In this document: positions 1-8,461 of the stretch, in pieces
How positions within the stretch are numbered: the stretch's first letter is position 1
Layout of the letters: every line of letters starts with the position of its first letter
DNA from: Formosimonas limnophila
GTDB lineage: Bacteria; Pseudomonadota; Gammaproteobacteria; Burkholderiales; Burkholderiaceae
Length of the DNA: 64,000 nt
Direction: 5' to 3'
Assembly (NCBI RefSeq): GCF_014652675.1
Contig: NZ_BMZG01000002.1
Coordinates: forward strand, 165,349 to 229,348
Position numbers and translations under genes: made by a program
The notes under the pieces: generated by a model
What the model was told of the DNA's origin: nothing
Databases searched by the model: none
What the model saw: the letters and a program-made list of their open reading frames with translations, nothing else

Positions 1-1
1 C

Positions 2-652
2 GAGCTTGTCAGTGCTGCTCAAAAAGCCGATGCGTCATGGTGGGAAAAAGTCAAAACCCAGTTCACAGGTCAGGCCATCGAGTGGGCGGATGACTGGTTG
101 ATCGAAAAAGCCCTCACATGGTTGGCTGATTTCACCGCTAAAGTCCAATCAGATGATGTCCATCCTGTACATGCATGGGTGGGCACGCACATTGATGGCT
201 GGAAAGACCAATTGTTCAACGACGAGCAATGGCACGCATGGCTGGCGACACATATTCACGACTGGTTGCGCACGCCCACAGCAGAAGAGCTTGTTAAAAC
301 CATTTGGGACAAAAGCCGTGTTTGGCTTGACGCTGCTGCGCAGCCTGACTCGCCATACATAGAGCCGTTGTCAGGCAAAATCCGTGATGTGATCCTCAAT
401 ACGATGAGCGATGCTGACCAACAAGCCAAACTCACCGATAAAACCGCTCATGTGGCAGCGAATCTACTTACTGAATATCAGCAAGACATCCGCGACTGGC
501 TCACGGCACAGATGAATGCGTGGAGCAAGGAGCGTCTCACGGATGCGCTGGAAAACGCGATTGGCCGCGATTTACAATATATTCGGATTAATGGCACGTT
601 GATTGGTGGGGTAATTGGGGTGTTTTTGTACGTGGTTGGGCGGATGATCTAA
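2..652 (+). CDS. DUF445 family protein, C-terminal part (5' end outside window)
   Basis: The reading frame is open to the left edge, so only the last 216 residues are present. It is mostly amphipathic helical sequence rich in Trp, Asp and Ala, and ends in one hydrophobic segment (GTLIGGVIGVFLYVVGRMI). The ending 'QYIRINGTLIGGVIGVFLY' is typical of the DUF445 family of membrane-anchored proteins, which has no settled biochemical role. An internal TTG at 98 could be taken as a start, but the frame clearly continues upstream of it. The next gene follows after 70 bp on the same strand. Family assignment is by recognition of the C-terminus; function is unknown. Confidence 0.7.
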   Translation, partial: ELVSAAQKADASWWEKVKTQFTGQAIEWADDWLIEKALTWLADFTAKVQSDDVHPVHAWVGTHIDGWKDQLFNDEQWHAWLATHIHDWLRTPTAEELVKTIWDKSRVWLDAAAQPDSPYIEPLSGKIRDVILNTMSDADQQAKLTDKTAHVAANLLTEYQQDIRDWLTAQMNAWSKERLTDALENAIGRDLQYIRINGTLIGGVIGVFLYVVGRMI

Positions 653-722
653 GAAGCCTTTAAAGAGGCTGTCAGGCCAGTGGTGTTGACTCTGTCGATT
701 CCTTCAAGAAAGCGAATAATTT

Positions 723-1331
723 ATGAACGAGACAGATCATTTAAAACACAGTCACTTTGAGGATGCGCTGGCGTTGCTGAACGGCACTTTATTTATTTCG
801 CTGGGCATTGCGATGTTTAATAAGGCTGGCCTGTTGACGGGTGGGACGGCCGGCTTTGCGTTTTTGATTCATTATGCGAGCTCGCTGTCATTTGGTTGGG
901 CATTTTTTCTCTTGAATTTGCCGTTTTATTATTTGGCCATGAAGCGTATGGGCTGGGTATTTACGGCAAAAACGTTTTGTGCGGTTAGTCTGATGGCTGT
1001 GTTTTCTTCGCTGTACAGCTATTTTATGCAGTTTACGACCAGCAATGCTTATTATGCGGCGGTGATGGGTGGTTTGTTGATTGGTGGCGGCTTTTTGATT
1101 TTGTTTCGTCATCAGGCGAGCTTGGGCGGGATGAATACTTTGACGCTTTATTTGCAGCACAAATAAGGTATCAGTGCGGGCAAGCTACAAATGGCAATTG
1201 ATTTGCTGATTGTGTTGCTGTCGTTTTTTGTGATTGATTCGGACAAAATCGCGGCCTCAATCGTTGGGGCTGTTGCGGTGAACGTCGTCATTGCACTGAA
1301 TCACCGAAAAGGACGGTATTTATCGGTTTAG
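723..1331 (+). pseudogene. YitT family membrane protein interrupted by an in-frame TAA
   Basis: The first 147 codons encode a multi-pass membrane protein of the YitT/DUF161 type, with motifs NKAGLLTGGTAGFAFLIHY and GGLLIGGGFLILFRHQASLGG. Codon 148 is TAA (1164-1166). The same frame then continues without a shift for 54 more codons (GISAGKLQMAIDLLIVLLSF and a further hydrophobic stretch) to TAG at 1329-1331. The downstream part matches what normally follows in this family, so a single nonsense change, for example TAT or TAC to TAA, explains the break. Without the stop the protein would be 202 residues, a normal length. The truncated product would lose its last membrane segments. A sequencing error is the alternative. 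Confidence 0.75.
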
Positions 1332-1347
1332 ATATGTACGGCGGAGC

Positions 1348-1376
1348 TTGGGTTTTGTGGCTGAAAACGGTACAAT
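1348..1376 (+). promoter_or_regulatory. Putative sigma70 promoter for glyQ
   Basis: TTGGGT (1348-1353) and TACAAT (1371-1376) are separated by 17 bp, and the -10 box lies 44 bp before the glyQ ATG. This is a pattern match only. Confidence 0.45.
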
Positions 1377-1420
1377 GCGGCATTGATTTTCACCCCCTTT
1401 ATTAAAGTAACGAGCCAATC

Positions 1421-2371
1421 ATGCTGACTTTTCAAGAAACGATTCTGACTTTACAAAACTACTGGAGTGCGCAAGGTTGCGCGCTGCTACAGCCTTATGA
1501 CTTAGAAGTGGGTGCGGGCACGAGTCACACGGCGACGTTTTTGCGCGCGATTGGCCCTGAGCACTGGCGTGCGGCGTATGTACAGCCATCACGTCGCCCG
1601 AAAGACGGGCGTTATGGCGAGAACCCGAACCGCTTGCAACATTACTACCAATACCAAGTGGTGTTAAAACCCGCACCTGAGAATATTTTGGATTTGTATT
1701 TGGGCTCGTTGAAAGCGTTGGGTCTGGATTTAACGACAAATGACGTTCGTTTCGTTGAGGATGACTGGGAAAACCCGACGCTGGGTGCGTGGGGTTTGGG
1801 CTGGGAAGTGTGGTTGAACGGTATGGAAGTGACTCAATTTACGTATTTTCAACAAGTCGGTGGGATTGATTGCAAACCAGTGCTGGGCGAAATCACTTAT
1901 GGGATTGAGCGTTTGGCCATGTATTTGCAGCAAGTCGAAAACGTCTATGACCTCGTGTGGACGCGTTGGGAAGAAAATGGCGTGACGCATGAGCTGAAGT
2001 ACGGTGATGTTTTCCATCAAAACGAAGTCGAGCAGTCTACTTATAACTTCGAGTACTCAAATGCCGAGGTACTGTTCCGTCACTTCAACGAGTTCGAGCG
2101 CGAAGCCAAAGTGCTCATGGGTGTGAACCCAGACACGAATGAAGCCATCGATGGCGCACGTAAGCTCGCATTACCAGCGTATGAGCAGGTTTTAAAAGCC
2201 GCGCATACGTTCAATCTGCTGGATGCGCGTGGTGCGATTTCGGTCACTGAACGCGCTGCGTATATTGGGCGAATTCGTAATCTGTCGCGTCTTGTGGCAC
2301 AGGCTTACTATGAGTCACGTGAGTTACTGGGCTTTCCGATGCGACCGACACCGATAGAAAAAGTGGCGTAG
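1421..2371 (+). CDS. glyQ: Glycine--tRNA ligase alpha subunit
   Basis: This is the 316-residue catalytic alpha subunit of the alpha2-beta2 bacterial glycyl-tRNA synthetase, which charges tRNA-Gly using ATP. The N-terminus ([20 protein letters not shown]) and the blocks [39 protein letters not shown] and [20 protein letters not shown] are diagnostic. The length is normal. The partner gene glyS usually follows directly in Betaproteobacteria; here a lipoprotein gene begins a few bases after the glyQ stop and no glyS is present in the window. The enzyme needs the beta subunit for tRNA binding, so glyS should be elsewhere in the genome. Confidence 0.97.
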   Translation: MLTFQETILTLQNYWSAQGCALLQPYDLEVGAGTSHTATFLRAIGPEHWRAAYVQPSRRPKDGRYGENPNRLQHYYQYQVVLKPAPENILDLYLGSLKALGLDLTTNDVRFVEDDWENPTLGAWGLGWEVWLNGMEVTQFTYFQQVGGIDCKPVLGEITYGIERLAMYLQQVENVYDLVWTRWEENGVTHELKYGDVFHQNEVEQSTYNFEYSNAEVLFRHFNEFEREAKVLMGVNPDTNEAIDGARKLALPAYEQVLKAAHTFNLLDARGAISVTERAAYIGRIRNLSRLVAQAYYESRELLGFPMRPTPIEKVA

Positions 2372-2381
2372 GCGCGTGAAA

Positions 2382-3023
2382 ATGGTTTTCAAACATATCA
2401 TTGTGTCTGTATTAAGCATCTTAAGTCTCTCCGCATGCAAATTAGAAGGCAATGCTTCAGTAAGTTCTGACGCAAGGGTTTTTTTCTCTGTAACTTATGA
2501 CATGTCTTTGGTCTTGGAAAAGGTGCGTTTACATTTTCCTGACCAGCCTGTGAATAAAGCTTTTACTTGCGAAAGTATGATTTCGGCTAATCCTAATTTG
2601 ACGAACAAATTAAATGACTTACGTTGTGAGGATGCTCGCGACGGAGTTGTTGTTGTATCTGGTTCATTTAGAGGAAATCAAACGAATGGTGTAAAAGTCG
2701 ATGATATCAACAAAACAATCAGTGTGAATGCAGTACGTTTGTTTCGGACTATGGTTGATGTGACAGATGATGGTACCGTTCGTGATGGAACTCAAAGAGG
2801 AAAGCAGGTGACATGGCTACCCGTAGCAAGGAGAAACGTAGAACAGTATAAAAATGAAGGTGTTAGCATCACGCTTAACCTGACTATGCCAGCGCATTTG
2901 GTTAGTGTTGATGGTGTTAAGGCTGATAAGAAAAAAGGTAATGTGGTCAATATAAACTTCATTGATATTGCTGGTAAACCTAACTATGTGGTTGTTGGTT
3001 GTATGTTTGAAACTTGTAATTAA
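2382..3023 (+). CDS. Putative lipoprotein, LppM/DUF3153-like, short paralogue
   Basis: A 213-residue protein with a lipoprotein signal peptide: basic start, hydrophobic core and lipobox LSAC followed by KLEGNASVSSDA. It should be lipidated on that Cys and anchored in the envelope. It is clearly paralogous to the gene at 4391: shared blocks include SDA, TYDxSLVL, GVVVxSGSF, AVRLFRT, WLPVA, EQYKNEG, LTMPA, VVSxDG and DIAGKP. Unlike the longer copy it stops after that domain and lacks the C-terminal membrane helix and charged tail. The domain resembles the LppM/DUF3153 type, but this is from memory of the fold family and function is unknown. ATG at 2382 is used; a GTG at 2376 in the same frame is possible. 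Confidence 0.72.
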   Translation: MVFKHIIVSVLSILSLSACKLEGNASVSSDARVFFSVTYDMSLVLEKVRLHFPDQPVNKAFTCESMISANPNLTNKLNDLRCEDARDGVVVVSGSFRGNQTNGVKVDDINKTISVNAVRLFRTMVDVTDDGTVRDGTQRGKQVTWLPVARRNVEQYKNEGVSITLNLTMPAHLVSVDGVKADKKKGNVVNINFIDIAGKPNYVVVGCMFETCN

Positions 3024-3046
3024 AACTAGTATAAACAAAATATTTT

Positions 3047-3088
3047 GCATAACGCATAACGCATAACGCATAACGCATAACGCATAAC
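3047..3088 (+). repeat. Heptamer tandem repeat, six perfect copies of GCATAAC
   Basis: Six uninterrupted 7-bp copies lie in the gap between the short lipoprotein and the DMT transporter gene. The array is 42 bp long and ends 25 bp before the transporter start. Being in non-coding DNA just upstream of a start codon, copy-number change could alter spacing or expression of the downstream gene. Confidence 0.95.
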
Positions 3089-3113
3089 TCGTCAAACTTT
3101 CGCAGGTTGTACA

Positions 3114-4037
3114 ATGCAATCACAATTGCGTCTTGCTTTTCTCGCTTTAATTTTACCGCCGTTGTTTTGGTCGGGAAATACGGTATTGGGGCGATTGACC
3201 GTGACTCATGTGCCGCCGCTGACTTTGAACGCTTTGCGTTGGGGGTTGGCGGCGTTGTTATTTGTGCCGTTTGCGTATCAGCATGTCAAACGTGACTGGC
3301 CTGTTTTGTGGCAATATCGCTGGCGGGTTTTGGGGTTGGCGTTGTGTGCAGCGACGGGGTATAACTCATTTTTGTATTTGGGTTTGCGAAGCACGTCGAT
3401 TGTGAATGCGGCATTGATTAATGCCACCACACCCGCTGTGGTGGGTGTACTGTCTGCGGTTTTGTTGAGAAATCACTTAACGCGTTGGCAGCTCATTGGC
3501 GCCGTTGTGTCGATGGTGGGTGTGCTACAGATTGCAGTTCGTGGTGACTGGGCGAGCTTGGCGGATGTGGGTTTACACATTGGCGATGTGTATGTGTTTG
3601 CGGGGGTGGTGTTGTATGGTCTGTATACGGTGTTGTTGCGCTTCGCACCGAAGGTTCATGCGTTTAGCTTTATGCAGGCGATTTTTGTGATTGGCACGAT
3701 TGGCACATTGGTGTGGATGGGGATTTATTGGTTGACGGGCAGCGGTTCGTTGGCGTTGAATGTACCCATCTCGCAAGTGATGTGGCCGATTGTCTACATG
3801 GCGATTTTTGCGTCGATTGGTGCGACGTTTTTTTGGAATTATGGTGTGCAGCAGATTGGAGCGATTCGCGCGGGGTATTTTGTGAATTTAATTCCTGCGT
3901 TCAGCATTGTGTGGGCGTTGTTGCTGATTGGTGAAGAGATACGGTTGTATCAGGTGGTTGGTATGGCTTTGGTGTGCGTTGGGATTGCTTTTGCGCTGAT
4001 GGCACGTCGCCAAACTGTTTCAAAGAGTGAGGATTGA
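3114..4037 (+). CDS. EamA/DMT-superfamily transporter
   Basis: A 307-residue integral membrane protein with about ten hydrophobic helices arranged as two EamA repeats. The first begins LALILPPLFWSGNTVLGR and contains TLNALRWGLAALLFVPFA; the second begins around GDVYVFAGVVLYGLYTVLLR and ends with NLIPAFSIVWALLLIGEE. This is the usual architecture of drug/metabolite exporters of the inner membrane. The substrate cannot be told from the sequence. Its stop codon lies one base before the start of the TusA-like gene, so the two are probably co-transcribed. Confidence 0.88.
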   Translation: MQSQLRLAFLALILPPLFWSGNTVLGRLTVTHVPPLTLNALRWGLAALLFVPFAYQHVKRDWPVLWQYRWRVLGLALCAATGYNSFLYLGLRSTSIVNAALINATTPAVVGVLSAVLLRNHLTRWQLIGAVVSMVGVLQIAVRGDWASLADVGLHIGDVYVFAGVVLYGLYTVLLRFAPKVHAFSFMQAIFVIGTIGTLVWMGIYWLTGSGSLALNVPISQVMWPIVYMAIFASIGATFFWNYGVQQIGAIRAGYFVNLIPAFSIVWALLLIGEEIRLYQVVGMALVCVGIAFALMARRQTVSKSED

Positions 4038-4038
4038 A

Positions 4039-4314
4039 ATGTTAATGGTTGAACAAGATGTATTAGAGCGTTTGCAGGCTGAGGTTGTGGCGACGGAAGA
4101 TGCGCGCGGTTTGAATTGCCCGATGCCGATTTTGCGCACCAAAAAAGCATTGGCAGCAATTGAGGGAGGGCAGTTGCTCAAAGTTTTGACCACAGATAAG
4201 TCTGCGGTGGCAGATTTGACGGTATTTGCTCAGCAAACACGGCATGAATTGTGCGCTCAGATTCAAGAAGATGGTTTTGTTGTACACTTTGTTCGTAAGC
4301 GTAAAGATATGTAG
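4039..4314 (+). CDS. TusA-family sulfurtransferase-like protein
   Basis: A 91-residue protein with the SirA/TusA signature DARGLNCPMPILRTKKAL, including the conserved CPxP motif with Cys27, which carries persulfide sulfur in characterised members. Family members relay sulfur for tRNA thiolation, cofactor synthesis or sulfur oxidation. ATG at 4039 is preferred because a GAGG-type ribosome-binding sequence lies about 7 bp upstream and it follows directly on the transporter stop; the frame is also open from a GTG at 4027. Whether this is TusA itself or a paralogue is not decidable here. Confidence 0.85.
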   Translation: MLMVEQDVLERLQAEVVATEDARGLNCPMPILRTKKALAAIEGGQLLKVLTTDKSAVADLTVFAQQTRHELCAQIQEDGFVVHFVRKRKDM

Positions 4315-4390
4315 TATTTAGGTTCGGCTAAAATGGGCAAATTCGGTAAAATAAGGTGTTTTTCATTCATTCAAATAATAAGGGGTTCAC

Positions 4391-5353
4391 ATGAAAGCGG
4401 TACTAAAATGGGCTGTGGTAGCAAGCGCGGTGGTTTTGGGGTTGTCTGCGTGTAAGATTGAGAGCAATGCTTCTGTTGATTCTGATGCAAAGGTGAGTTT
4501 CACAACGACTTATGATTTGTCGTTGGTTTTGCAAAGAATGCAGCCTGTTTTGGCCAGTTTGAAAGATGCGGACAAAATATTAGACCGTCTTAATTGTGAT
4601 GGTTTAGACCCGGACGGTTTGAAAGATAAGTTTGATGATTTTAAATGCAAGGATGTGGCCAAAGGCGTGGTGGTTATATCAGGTTCGTTCAAAGGTGAGC
4701 TGACCAATGGCATCCAAATCGATGAAAATAGCAAAGAGGTTCGTGTAGACGCTGTTCGTTTGTTCCGCACGGTCACAGACATTAAACCACCGAAACTCAA
4801 CAGCGATCAAATCAATATTGGTGAGCCGCCTGCTTGGTTGCCCGTGGCCAAAGAAAAAGCAGAACAATATAAAAATGAAGGCGCGAGCCTGACCCTGACT
4901 CTGACTATGCCCGCACAGGTGGTCAGTATTGATGGTCAAGAAGCGAGCAATGTGAAGAACAATGTGGTGGCGGTCAACTTTGTGGATATCGCAGGCAAAC
5001 CCGAATACCTGATTGTCAGCAAACAAGAGAAAAGTGTTGCATGGGGGCGTTGGCTGTTCATTGGATTGGGTTTGTTGCTGATTGTGGCGGCGGTTCTGTA
5101 TTTGTTCAATCGCCAAAAAAAATCGCCAAATAAGCCGACGACGTCATTCACGCCACCTGTGGCTGCTGAGAGCGCGACCGATTTGGAGGCTGAACCATCG
5201 TCTGTTTTTGAACAAAGTCATGAGGTCAAGAAAGAGCAGGCACCTTCGGATACCGTTGTGCTCAAGGATGCTGATGAGTTGCATGAGTTAGCCAAGGACA
5301 GTATCTCTAAGGTTCCAGAAGCATCAAAAGACGATGAGCCGCCAAAAGCTTGA
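4391..5353 (+). CDS. Putative lipoprotein, LppM/DUF3153-like, long paralogue with membrane helix
   Basis: A 320-residue protein. A signal peptide ends in the lipobox LSAC, followed by KIESNASVDSDAKVSF. The extracytoplasmic domain (about residues 20-215) is shared with the gene at 2382. A transmembrane helix (WLFIGLGLLLIVAAVLYLF) comes next, then an acidic, low-complexity cytoplasmic-type tail rich in Glu, Lys and Pro. Lipid anchor plus C-terminal helix is the usual layout of LppM/DUF3153-like proteins, which have no clear enzymatic role. A terminator follows 14 bp after the stop, so it ends its transcription unit. Confidence 0.75.
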   Translation: MKAVLKWAVVASAVVLGLSACKIESNASVDSDAKVSFTTTYDLSLVLQRMQPVLASLKDADKILDRLNCDGLDPDGLKDKFDDFKCKDVAKGVVVISGSFKGELTNGIQIDENSKEVRVDAVRLFRTVTDIKPPKLNSDQINIGEPPAWLPVAKEKAEQYKNEGASLTLTLTMPAQVVSIDGQEASNVKNNVVAVNFVDIAGKPEYLIVSKQEKSVAWGRWLFIGLGLLLIVAAVLYLFNRQKKSPNKPTTSFTPPVAAESATDLEAEPSSVFEQSHEVKKEQAPSDTVVLKDADELHELAKDSISKVPEASKDDEPPKA

Positions 5354-5366
5354 TGGTTGAAGCGTT

Positions 5367-5402
5367 AAAAAATCCCGCAGGTGAATGTCAGCGGGATTTT
5401 TT
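5367..5402. terminator. Bidirectional Rho-independent terminator
   Basis: AAAAAATCCCGC and GCGGGATTTTTT form a 12-bp stem with a 12-nt loop. A-tract and T-tract flank it, so it can act for the lipoprotein gene and for the convergent recJ. Confidence 0.85.
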
Positions 5403-5423
5403 ATGCGTTATAAGGCGAGTGAT

Positions 5424-7142
5424 TTAAGTCAAGTGTTCTTCTAAAGGATAGGCGTGTTCAATGAGGAATTGTAGCTCCGTGTTGCCGTTCCAATCGTTGC
5501 GTTGTAACTGATAAGCGCAGTGGATTTGGCGCGGAAGCTCTTGTGCATGAAAAAACCAAATCGCGTTGAAAATGCCGTGGGCATTTTGTAGCTTTAACTT
5601 GAGATGAGCATCTTTGAGAATGCGTTGCTCGAGAACGGTGAATTGACCTTCAAACAACGGTGCAGGAAAGCCTTGTCCCCAGACTTGTTGATTGATGGCA
5701 TCGACATTGACGATGGTGAGGTCATCTTGTTGTGGTTCGCCGTCGGTCATGATTTGTTTGGTGAATACTTCGGGTTCTGACATGGCAAGCACGGCTTGCT
5801 CGAATGTTTGCTTGAATGTCTCAAAAGACTCACGGACAATGGTCAAGCCTGCTGCCATGGCGTGTCCGCCGAACTTGACGATGGTGTCGGGCGCATTTTT
5901 GTCCACCCTGTCGAGGACATCACGCAGGTGAATGCCGTTAATCGAGCGACCTGAACCTTTTAGGAATTCTTTGCCATCAGGGGCGAAGACGATGGTGGGG
6001 CGGTGGTATTTTTCTTTCAGGCGGCCTGCGACGATGCCGATGACGCCTTGGTGGAAGTCTTCGTGGGTTAGGCAAATGCTGTGCTGAACCTTTACGGAGA
6101 GTGCCGATAGGTTGACTTCGGCGTCTTCGCGCATTTGTTGCTCGATGGCTTTTCGTTCTCGGTTCATTTCATCGAGCTGCTGTGCCAATCGCATGGCTTC
6201 GTCATGGTTGTCACTAATCAAACAACGAATACCTAAACTCATGTCATCAATTCGACCAGCGGCATTTAAGCGTGGTCCGACAGCGAAGCCCAAGTCAAAA
6301 GTCGATGTTTTGGTGTAGTCTCGCCCTGCGATTTTAAGAAGTGCTCCTATACCAGCGGACATTTTACCCGCTCTCATGCGCTTGAGGCCGTTGGCGACGA
6401 GTACGCGATTGTTGTGGTCAAGTTTTACCACGTCAGCGACCGTGCCCAGCGCAACCAAGTCGAGTAGCTCACTCAAATTAGGGATGGGCTTGTCATCAAA
6501 ATAGCCACGAGTTTTCAGGACAGCGCGTGTGTTAATCAACACATAAAACATGACCCCAACACCTGCTAAATTTTTACTTGAAAACGTGCAGCCATGCTGG
6601 TTCGGGTTGACGATTGCTAGGGCATCGGGCGTTTCGTCAGCAGGTAAGTGGTGGTCTGTGATGATGACAGGCATGCCGAGCTGGTTTGCCAAGGCCACGC
6701 CTGCGATGCTGGCCATGCCATTATCCACCGTGATGAGCAGGTCAGGTTTGCTAAAATCTGGGTGGTTGGCGGCAAGTTGGACAATCTCTGGCGACAGTCC
6801 GTAGCCGTATTCAAAGCGATTTGGTACGAGAAAATCCACATGCGCTCCGAAGCTGCGCAAACCCTTTAGTCCGACCGCGCAAGCCGTTGCGCCATCACAG
6901 TCGTAGTCAGCGATGATGACCATGTGTTTGTTGGCCATGATGGCGTCGGCGAGGTGTTCGGCTGCGCTATCAATGCCGAGTAAACCTTCGGGTGAGAGCA
7001 GCGTGCCAATCTCTAAATAGGAGTCTTCGATTTTATCAATGCCGCGTGAGGCGAGTAGGCGTGCGATGAGGGGAGATAAACCACTATTAATCAACGTTTG
7101 TGTGCTGCCTGCTGATGGTTGGCGTTGGGCGAAGGTGGTCAT
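5424..7142 (-). CDS. recJ: Single-stranded-DNA-specific exonuclease RecJ
   Basis: A 572-residue DHH-family 5'-3' exonuclease of the RecF recombination pathway and of mismatch and base-excision repair. Catalytic motifs are present: DYDCDG at residues 79-84, the Asp in ITVDNGMAS near 140, and DHH at 163-165. The DHHA1-type domain contains GSGRSINGIHLRDVLD and GGHAMAAGLT. The length is typical. It is followed downstream by the convergent lipoprotein and shares its strand with the RpfE-like gene, whose stop lies about 20 bp upstream of the recJ start; this pairing is common in Burkholderiales. Confidence 0.96.
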   Translation of the reverse strand: MTTFAQRQPSAGSTQTLINSGLSPLIARLLASRGIDKIEDSYLEIGTLLSPEGLLGIDSAAEHLADAIMANKHMVIIADYDCDGATACAVGLKGLRSFGAHVDFLVPNRFEYGYGLSPEIVQLAANHPDFSKPDLLITVDNGMASIAGVALANQLGMPVIITDHHLPADETPDALAIVNPNQHGCTFSSKNLAGVGVMFYVLINTRAVLKTRGYFDDKPIPNLSELLDLVALGTVADVVKLDHNNRVLVANGLKRMRAGKMSAGIGALLKIAGRDYTKTSTFDLGFAVGPRLNAAGRIDDMSLGIRCLISDNHDEAMRLAQQLDEMNRERKAIEQQMREDAEVNLSALSVKVQHSICLTHEDFHQGVIGIVAGRLKEKYHRPTIVFAPDGKEFLKGSGRSINGIHLRDVLDRVDKNAPDTIVKFGGHAMAAGLTIVRESFETFKQTFEQAVLAMSEPEVFTKQIMTDGEPQQDDLTIVNVDAINQQVWGQGFPAPLFEGQFTVLEQRILKDAHLKLKLQNAHGIFNAIWFFHAQELPRQIHCAYQLQRNDWNGNTELQFLIEHAYPLEEHLT

Positions 7143-7162
7143 AGAGTGTGTTTTTGAGATGG

Positions 7163-8176
7163 TTAGGGCAACAAGTTAAACTGTGGTTGCTCTAGCCAAA
7201 CCAGTGGTTTTTTTCGTGTGCGTTTGAATGTCCGCTTGAGTCGTTCACTCAGCGCGGGCTTGGTTAAAACAAGGTTTTGCTGCCACGTGTCACCGAGAAA
7301 GGTCATGGTGGCATGGCCGTATTGGTGATAAGCCAAAGCCAACGGCGTGAGGGTTTTGTTTAACCATATTAAGTGATTGTGTGGCTCAATATCTGAACCA
7401 TCGGGCGCTTTGATGATTGACTTAAGGATGGTCGGCCACAAAGACAGGGTTTTTTCGGTGATTTGGCGTGTGTGAACGGTGCTGTGTAGCCAAAGGCTGT
7501 TAATGGGCAGCTCACCGCGCTCATGACGAAGCTGATTAAGGGGGTGATTGAACCACAGCATTTGAATTTCTGTCAGTAAGGTTTGCCAGCGTTTTAAGTC
7601 TAATCCATGCGGCAGATACGATTCGAGCTGACCGCTTTGCGCCAACACCAAGTCGGGCGCGTGATAGTCAAACTCAGCTTCGGTGCGAATGAACCATTGA
7701 TTGGTTTTTGCCACATAAATATGCCAATCCCATTGCGCGAACCACGGCGCAATGGATTCGACCAAGGTGCGCATTTCATCCTCACTGATTTGTGTGGGCG
7801 ACAGAGCAATGAGATTGACATGATCACGCTCGGCACGCCAATGAACTGGGTTTAGACTGAACCAGCGAGCAGGGATTTTGTCGGTGATGTCTGCTTTTGC
7901 TTGTGGAATGCCAAGTGTGGCGGCTTCTAACAGTGATGCACCTGTGTCGATGGGTAAGTTCAGCTCAGAAAAAATAAATACACTACGGGCATGATTTGGG
8001 CAATTGTCTGGAAACATTATGGCGTTGCGCGAGATATGTGCCTCATCAAGCGCAGCTAAGGCAGGATAATCGGCTAAACTGTCTTTGGGTGCCCCGTCAG
8101 ATGTGTGGGTCAATGCATAAGCCAGTGTATTCGCCGGCAATGTGGCGTGGTGAATAACGGTGGTTGACATGCTCAT
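7163..8176 (-). CDS. RpfE-like / phosphoglycerate-mutase-like regulatory protein
   Basis: A 337-residue cytoplasmic protein of the family often annotated 'regulatory protein, RpfE type' or 'phosphoglycerate mutase' and found next to recJ in Betaproteobacteria. Typical blocks are NPVHWRAERDHVNLIA, YLPHGLDLKRWQTLLTEIQM and ELPINSLWLHS. Its biochemical role is not established, and the link to the alkaline-phosphatase-like fold is from family knowledge, not visible catalytic residues. It probably forms a transcription unit with recJ. The start chosen is the first ATG (MSMSTTV); a second ATG two codons later is also possible. Confidence 0.75.
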   Translation of the reverse strand: MSMSTTVIHHATLPANTLAYALTHTSDGAPKDSLADYPALAALDEAHISRNAIMFPDNCPNHARSVFIFSELNLPIDTGASLLEAATLGIPQAKADITDKIPARWFSLNPVHWRAERDHVNLIALSPTQISEDEMRTLVESIAPWFAQWDWHIYVAKTNQWFIRTEAEFDYHAPDLVLAQSGQLESYLPHGLDLKRWQTLLTEIQMLWFNHPLNQLRHERGELPINSLWLHSTVHTRQITEKTLSLWPTILKSIIKAPDGSDIEPHNHLIWLNKTLTPLALAYHQYGHATMTFLGDTWQQNLVLTKPALSERLKRTFKRTRKKPLVWLEQPQFNLLP

Positions 8177-8218
8177 AATGAACCGCTTAAGTGATAATAA
8201 ACAGATGATAAACCAATA

Positions 8219-8233
8219 TGACCATCATGGTCA
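8219..8233. promoter_or_regulatory. Perfect palindrome TGACCAT-C-ATGGTCA, possible operator
   Basis: Seven-base arms with a single central C lie in the 285-bp gap between the divergent RpfE-like gene and lolC. The position fits an operator for either gene, but no regulator can be assigned. The rest of the gap shows no other clear feature. Confidence 0.35.
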
Positions 8234-8461
8234 TGGTCAAACACCTAAAGTGGGTGTTTTTTCAGGTAGAATTTGAGGCTTGGGATTTGCTTATTGGATT
8301 TTATGTGGTCATGAGTTAGGGCAAAAAGGTTGCTGTATTTGTTGCTATTGATTTTATTGCATCGCTGCACGCTTGCAAACGACTAAAATATGACCCATTT
8401 GAACCAAAGGGGCAGTGCGTTGTTTGTGTCAGAAAATATTAGACCGTAACAGAAAGTAAAA

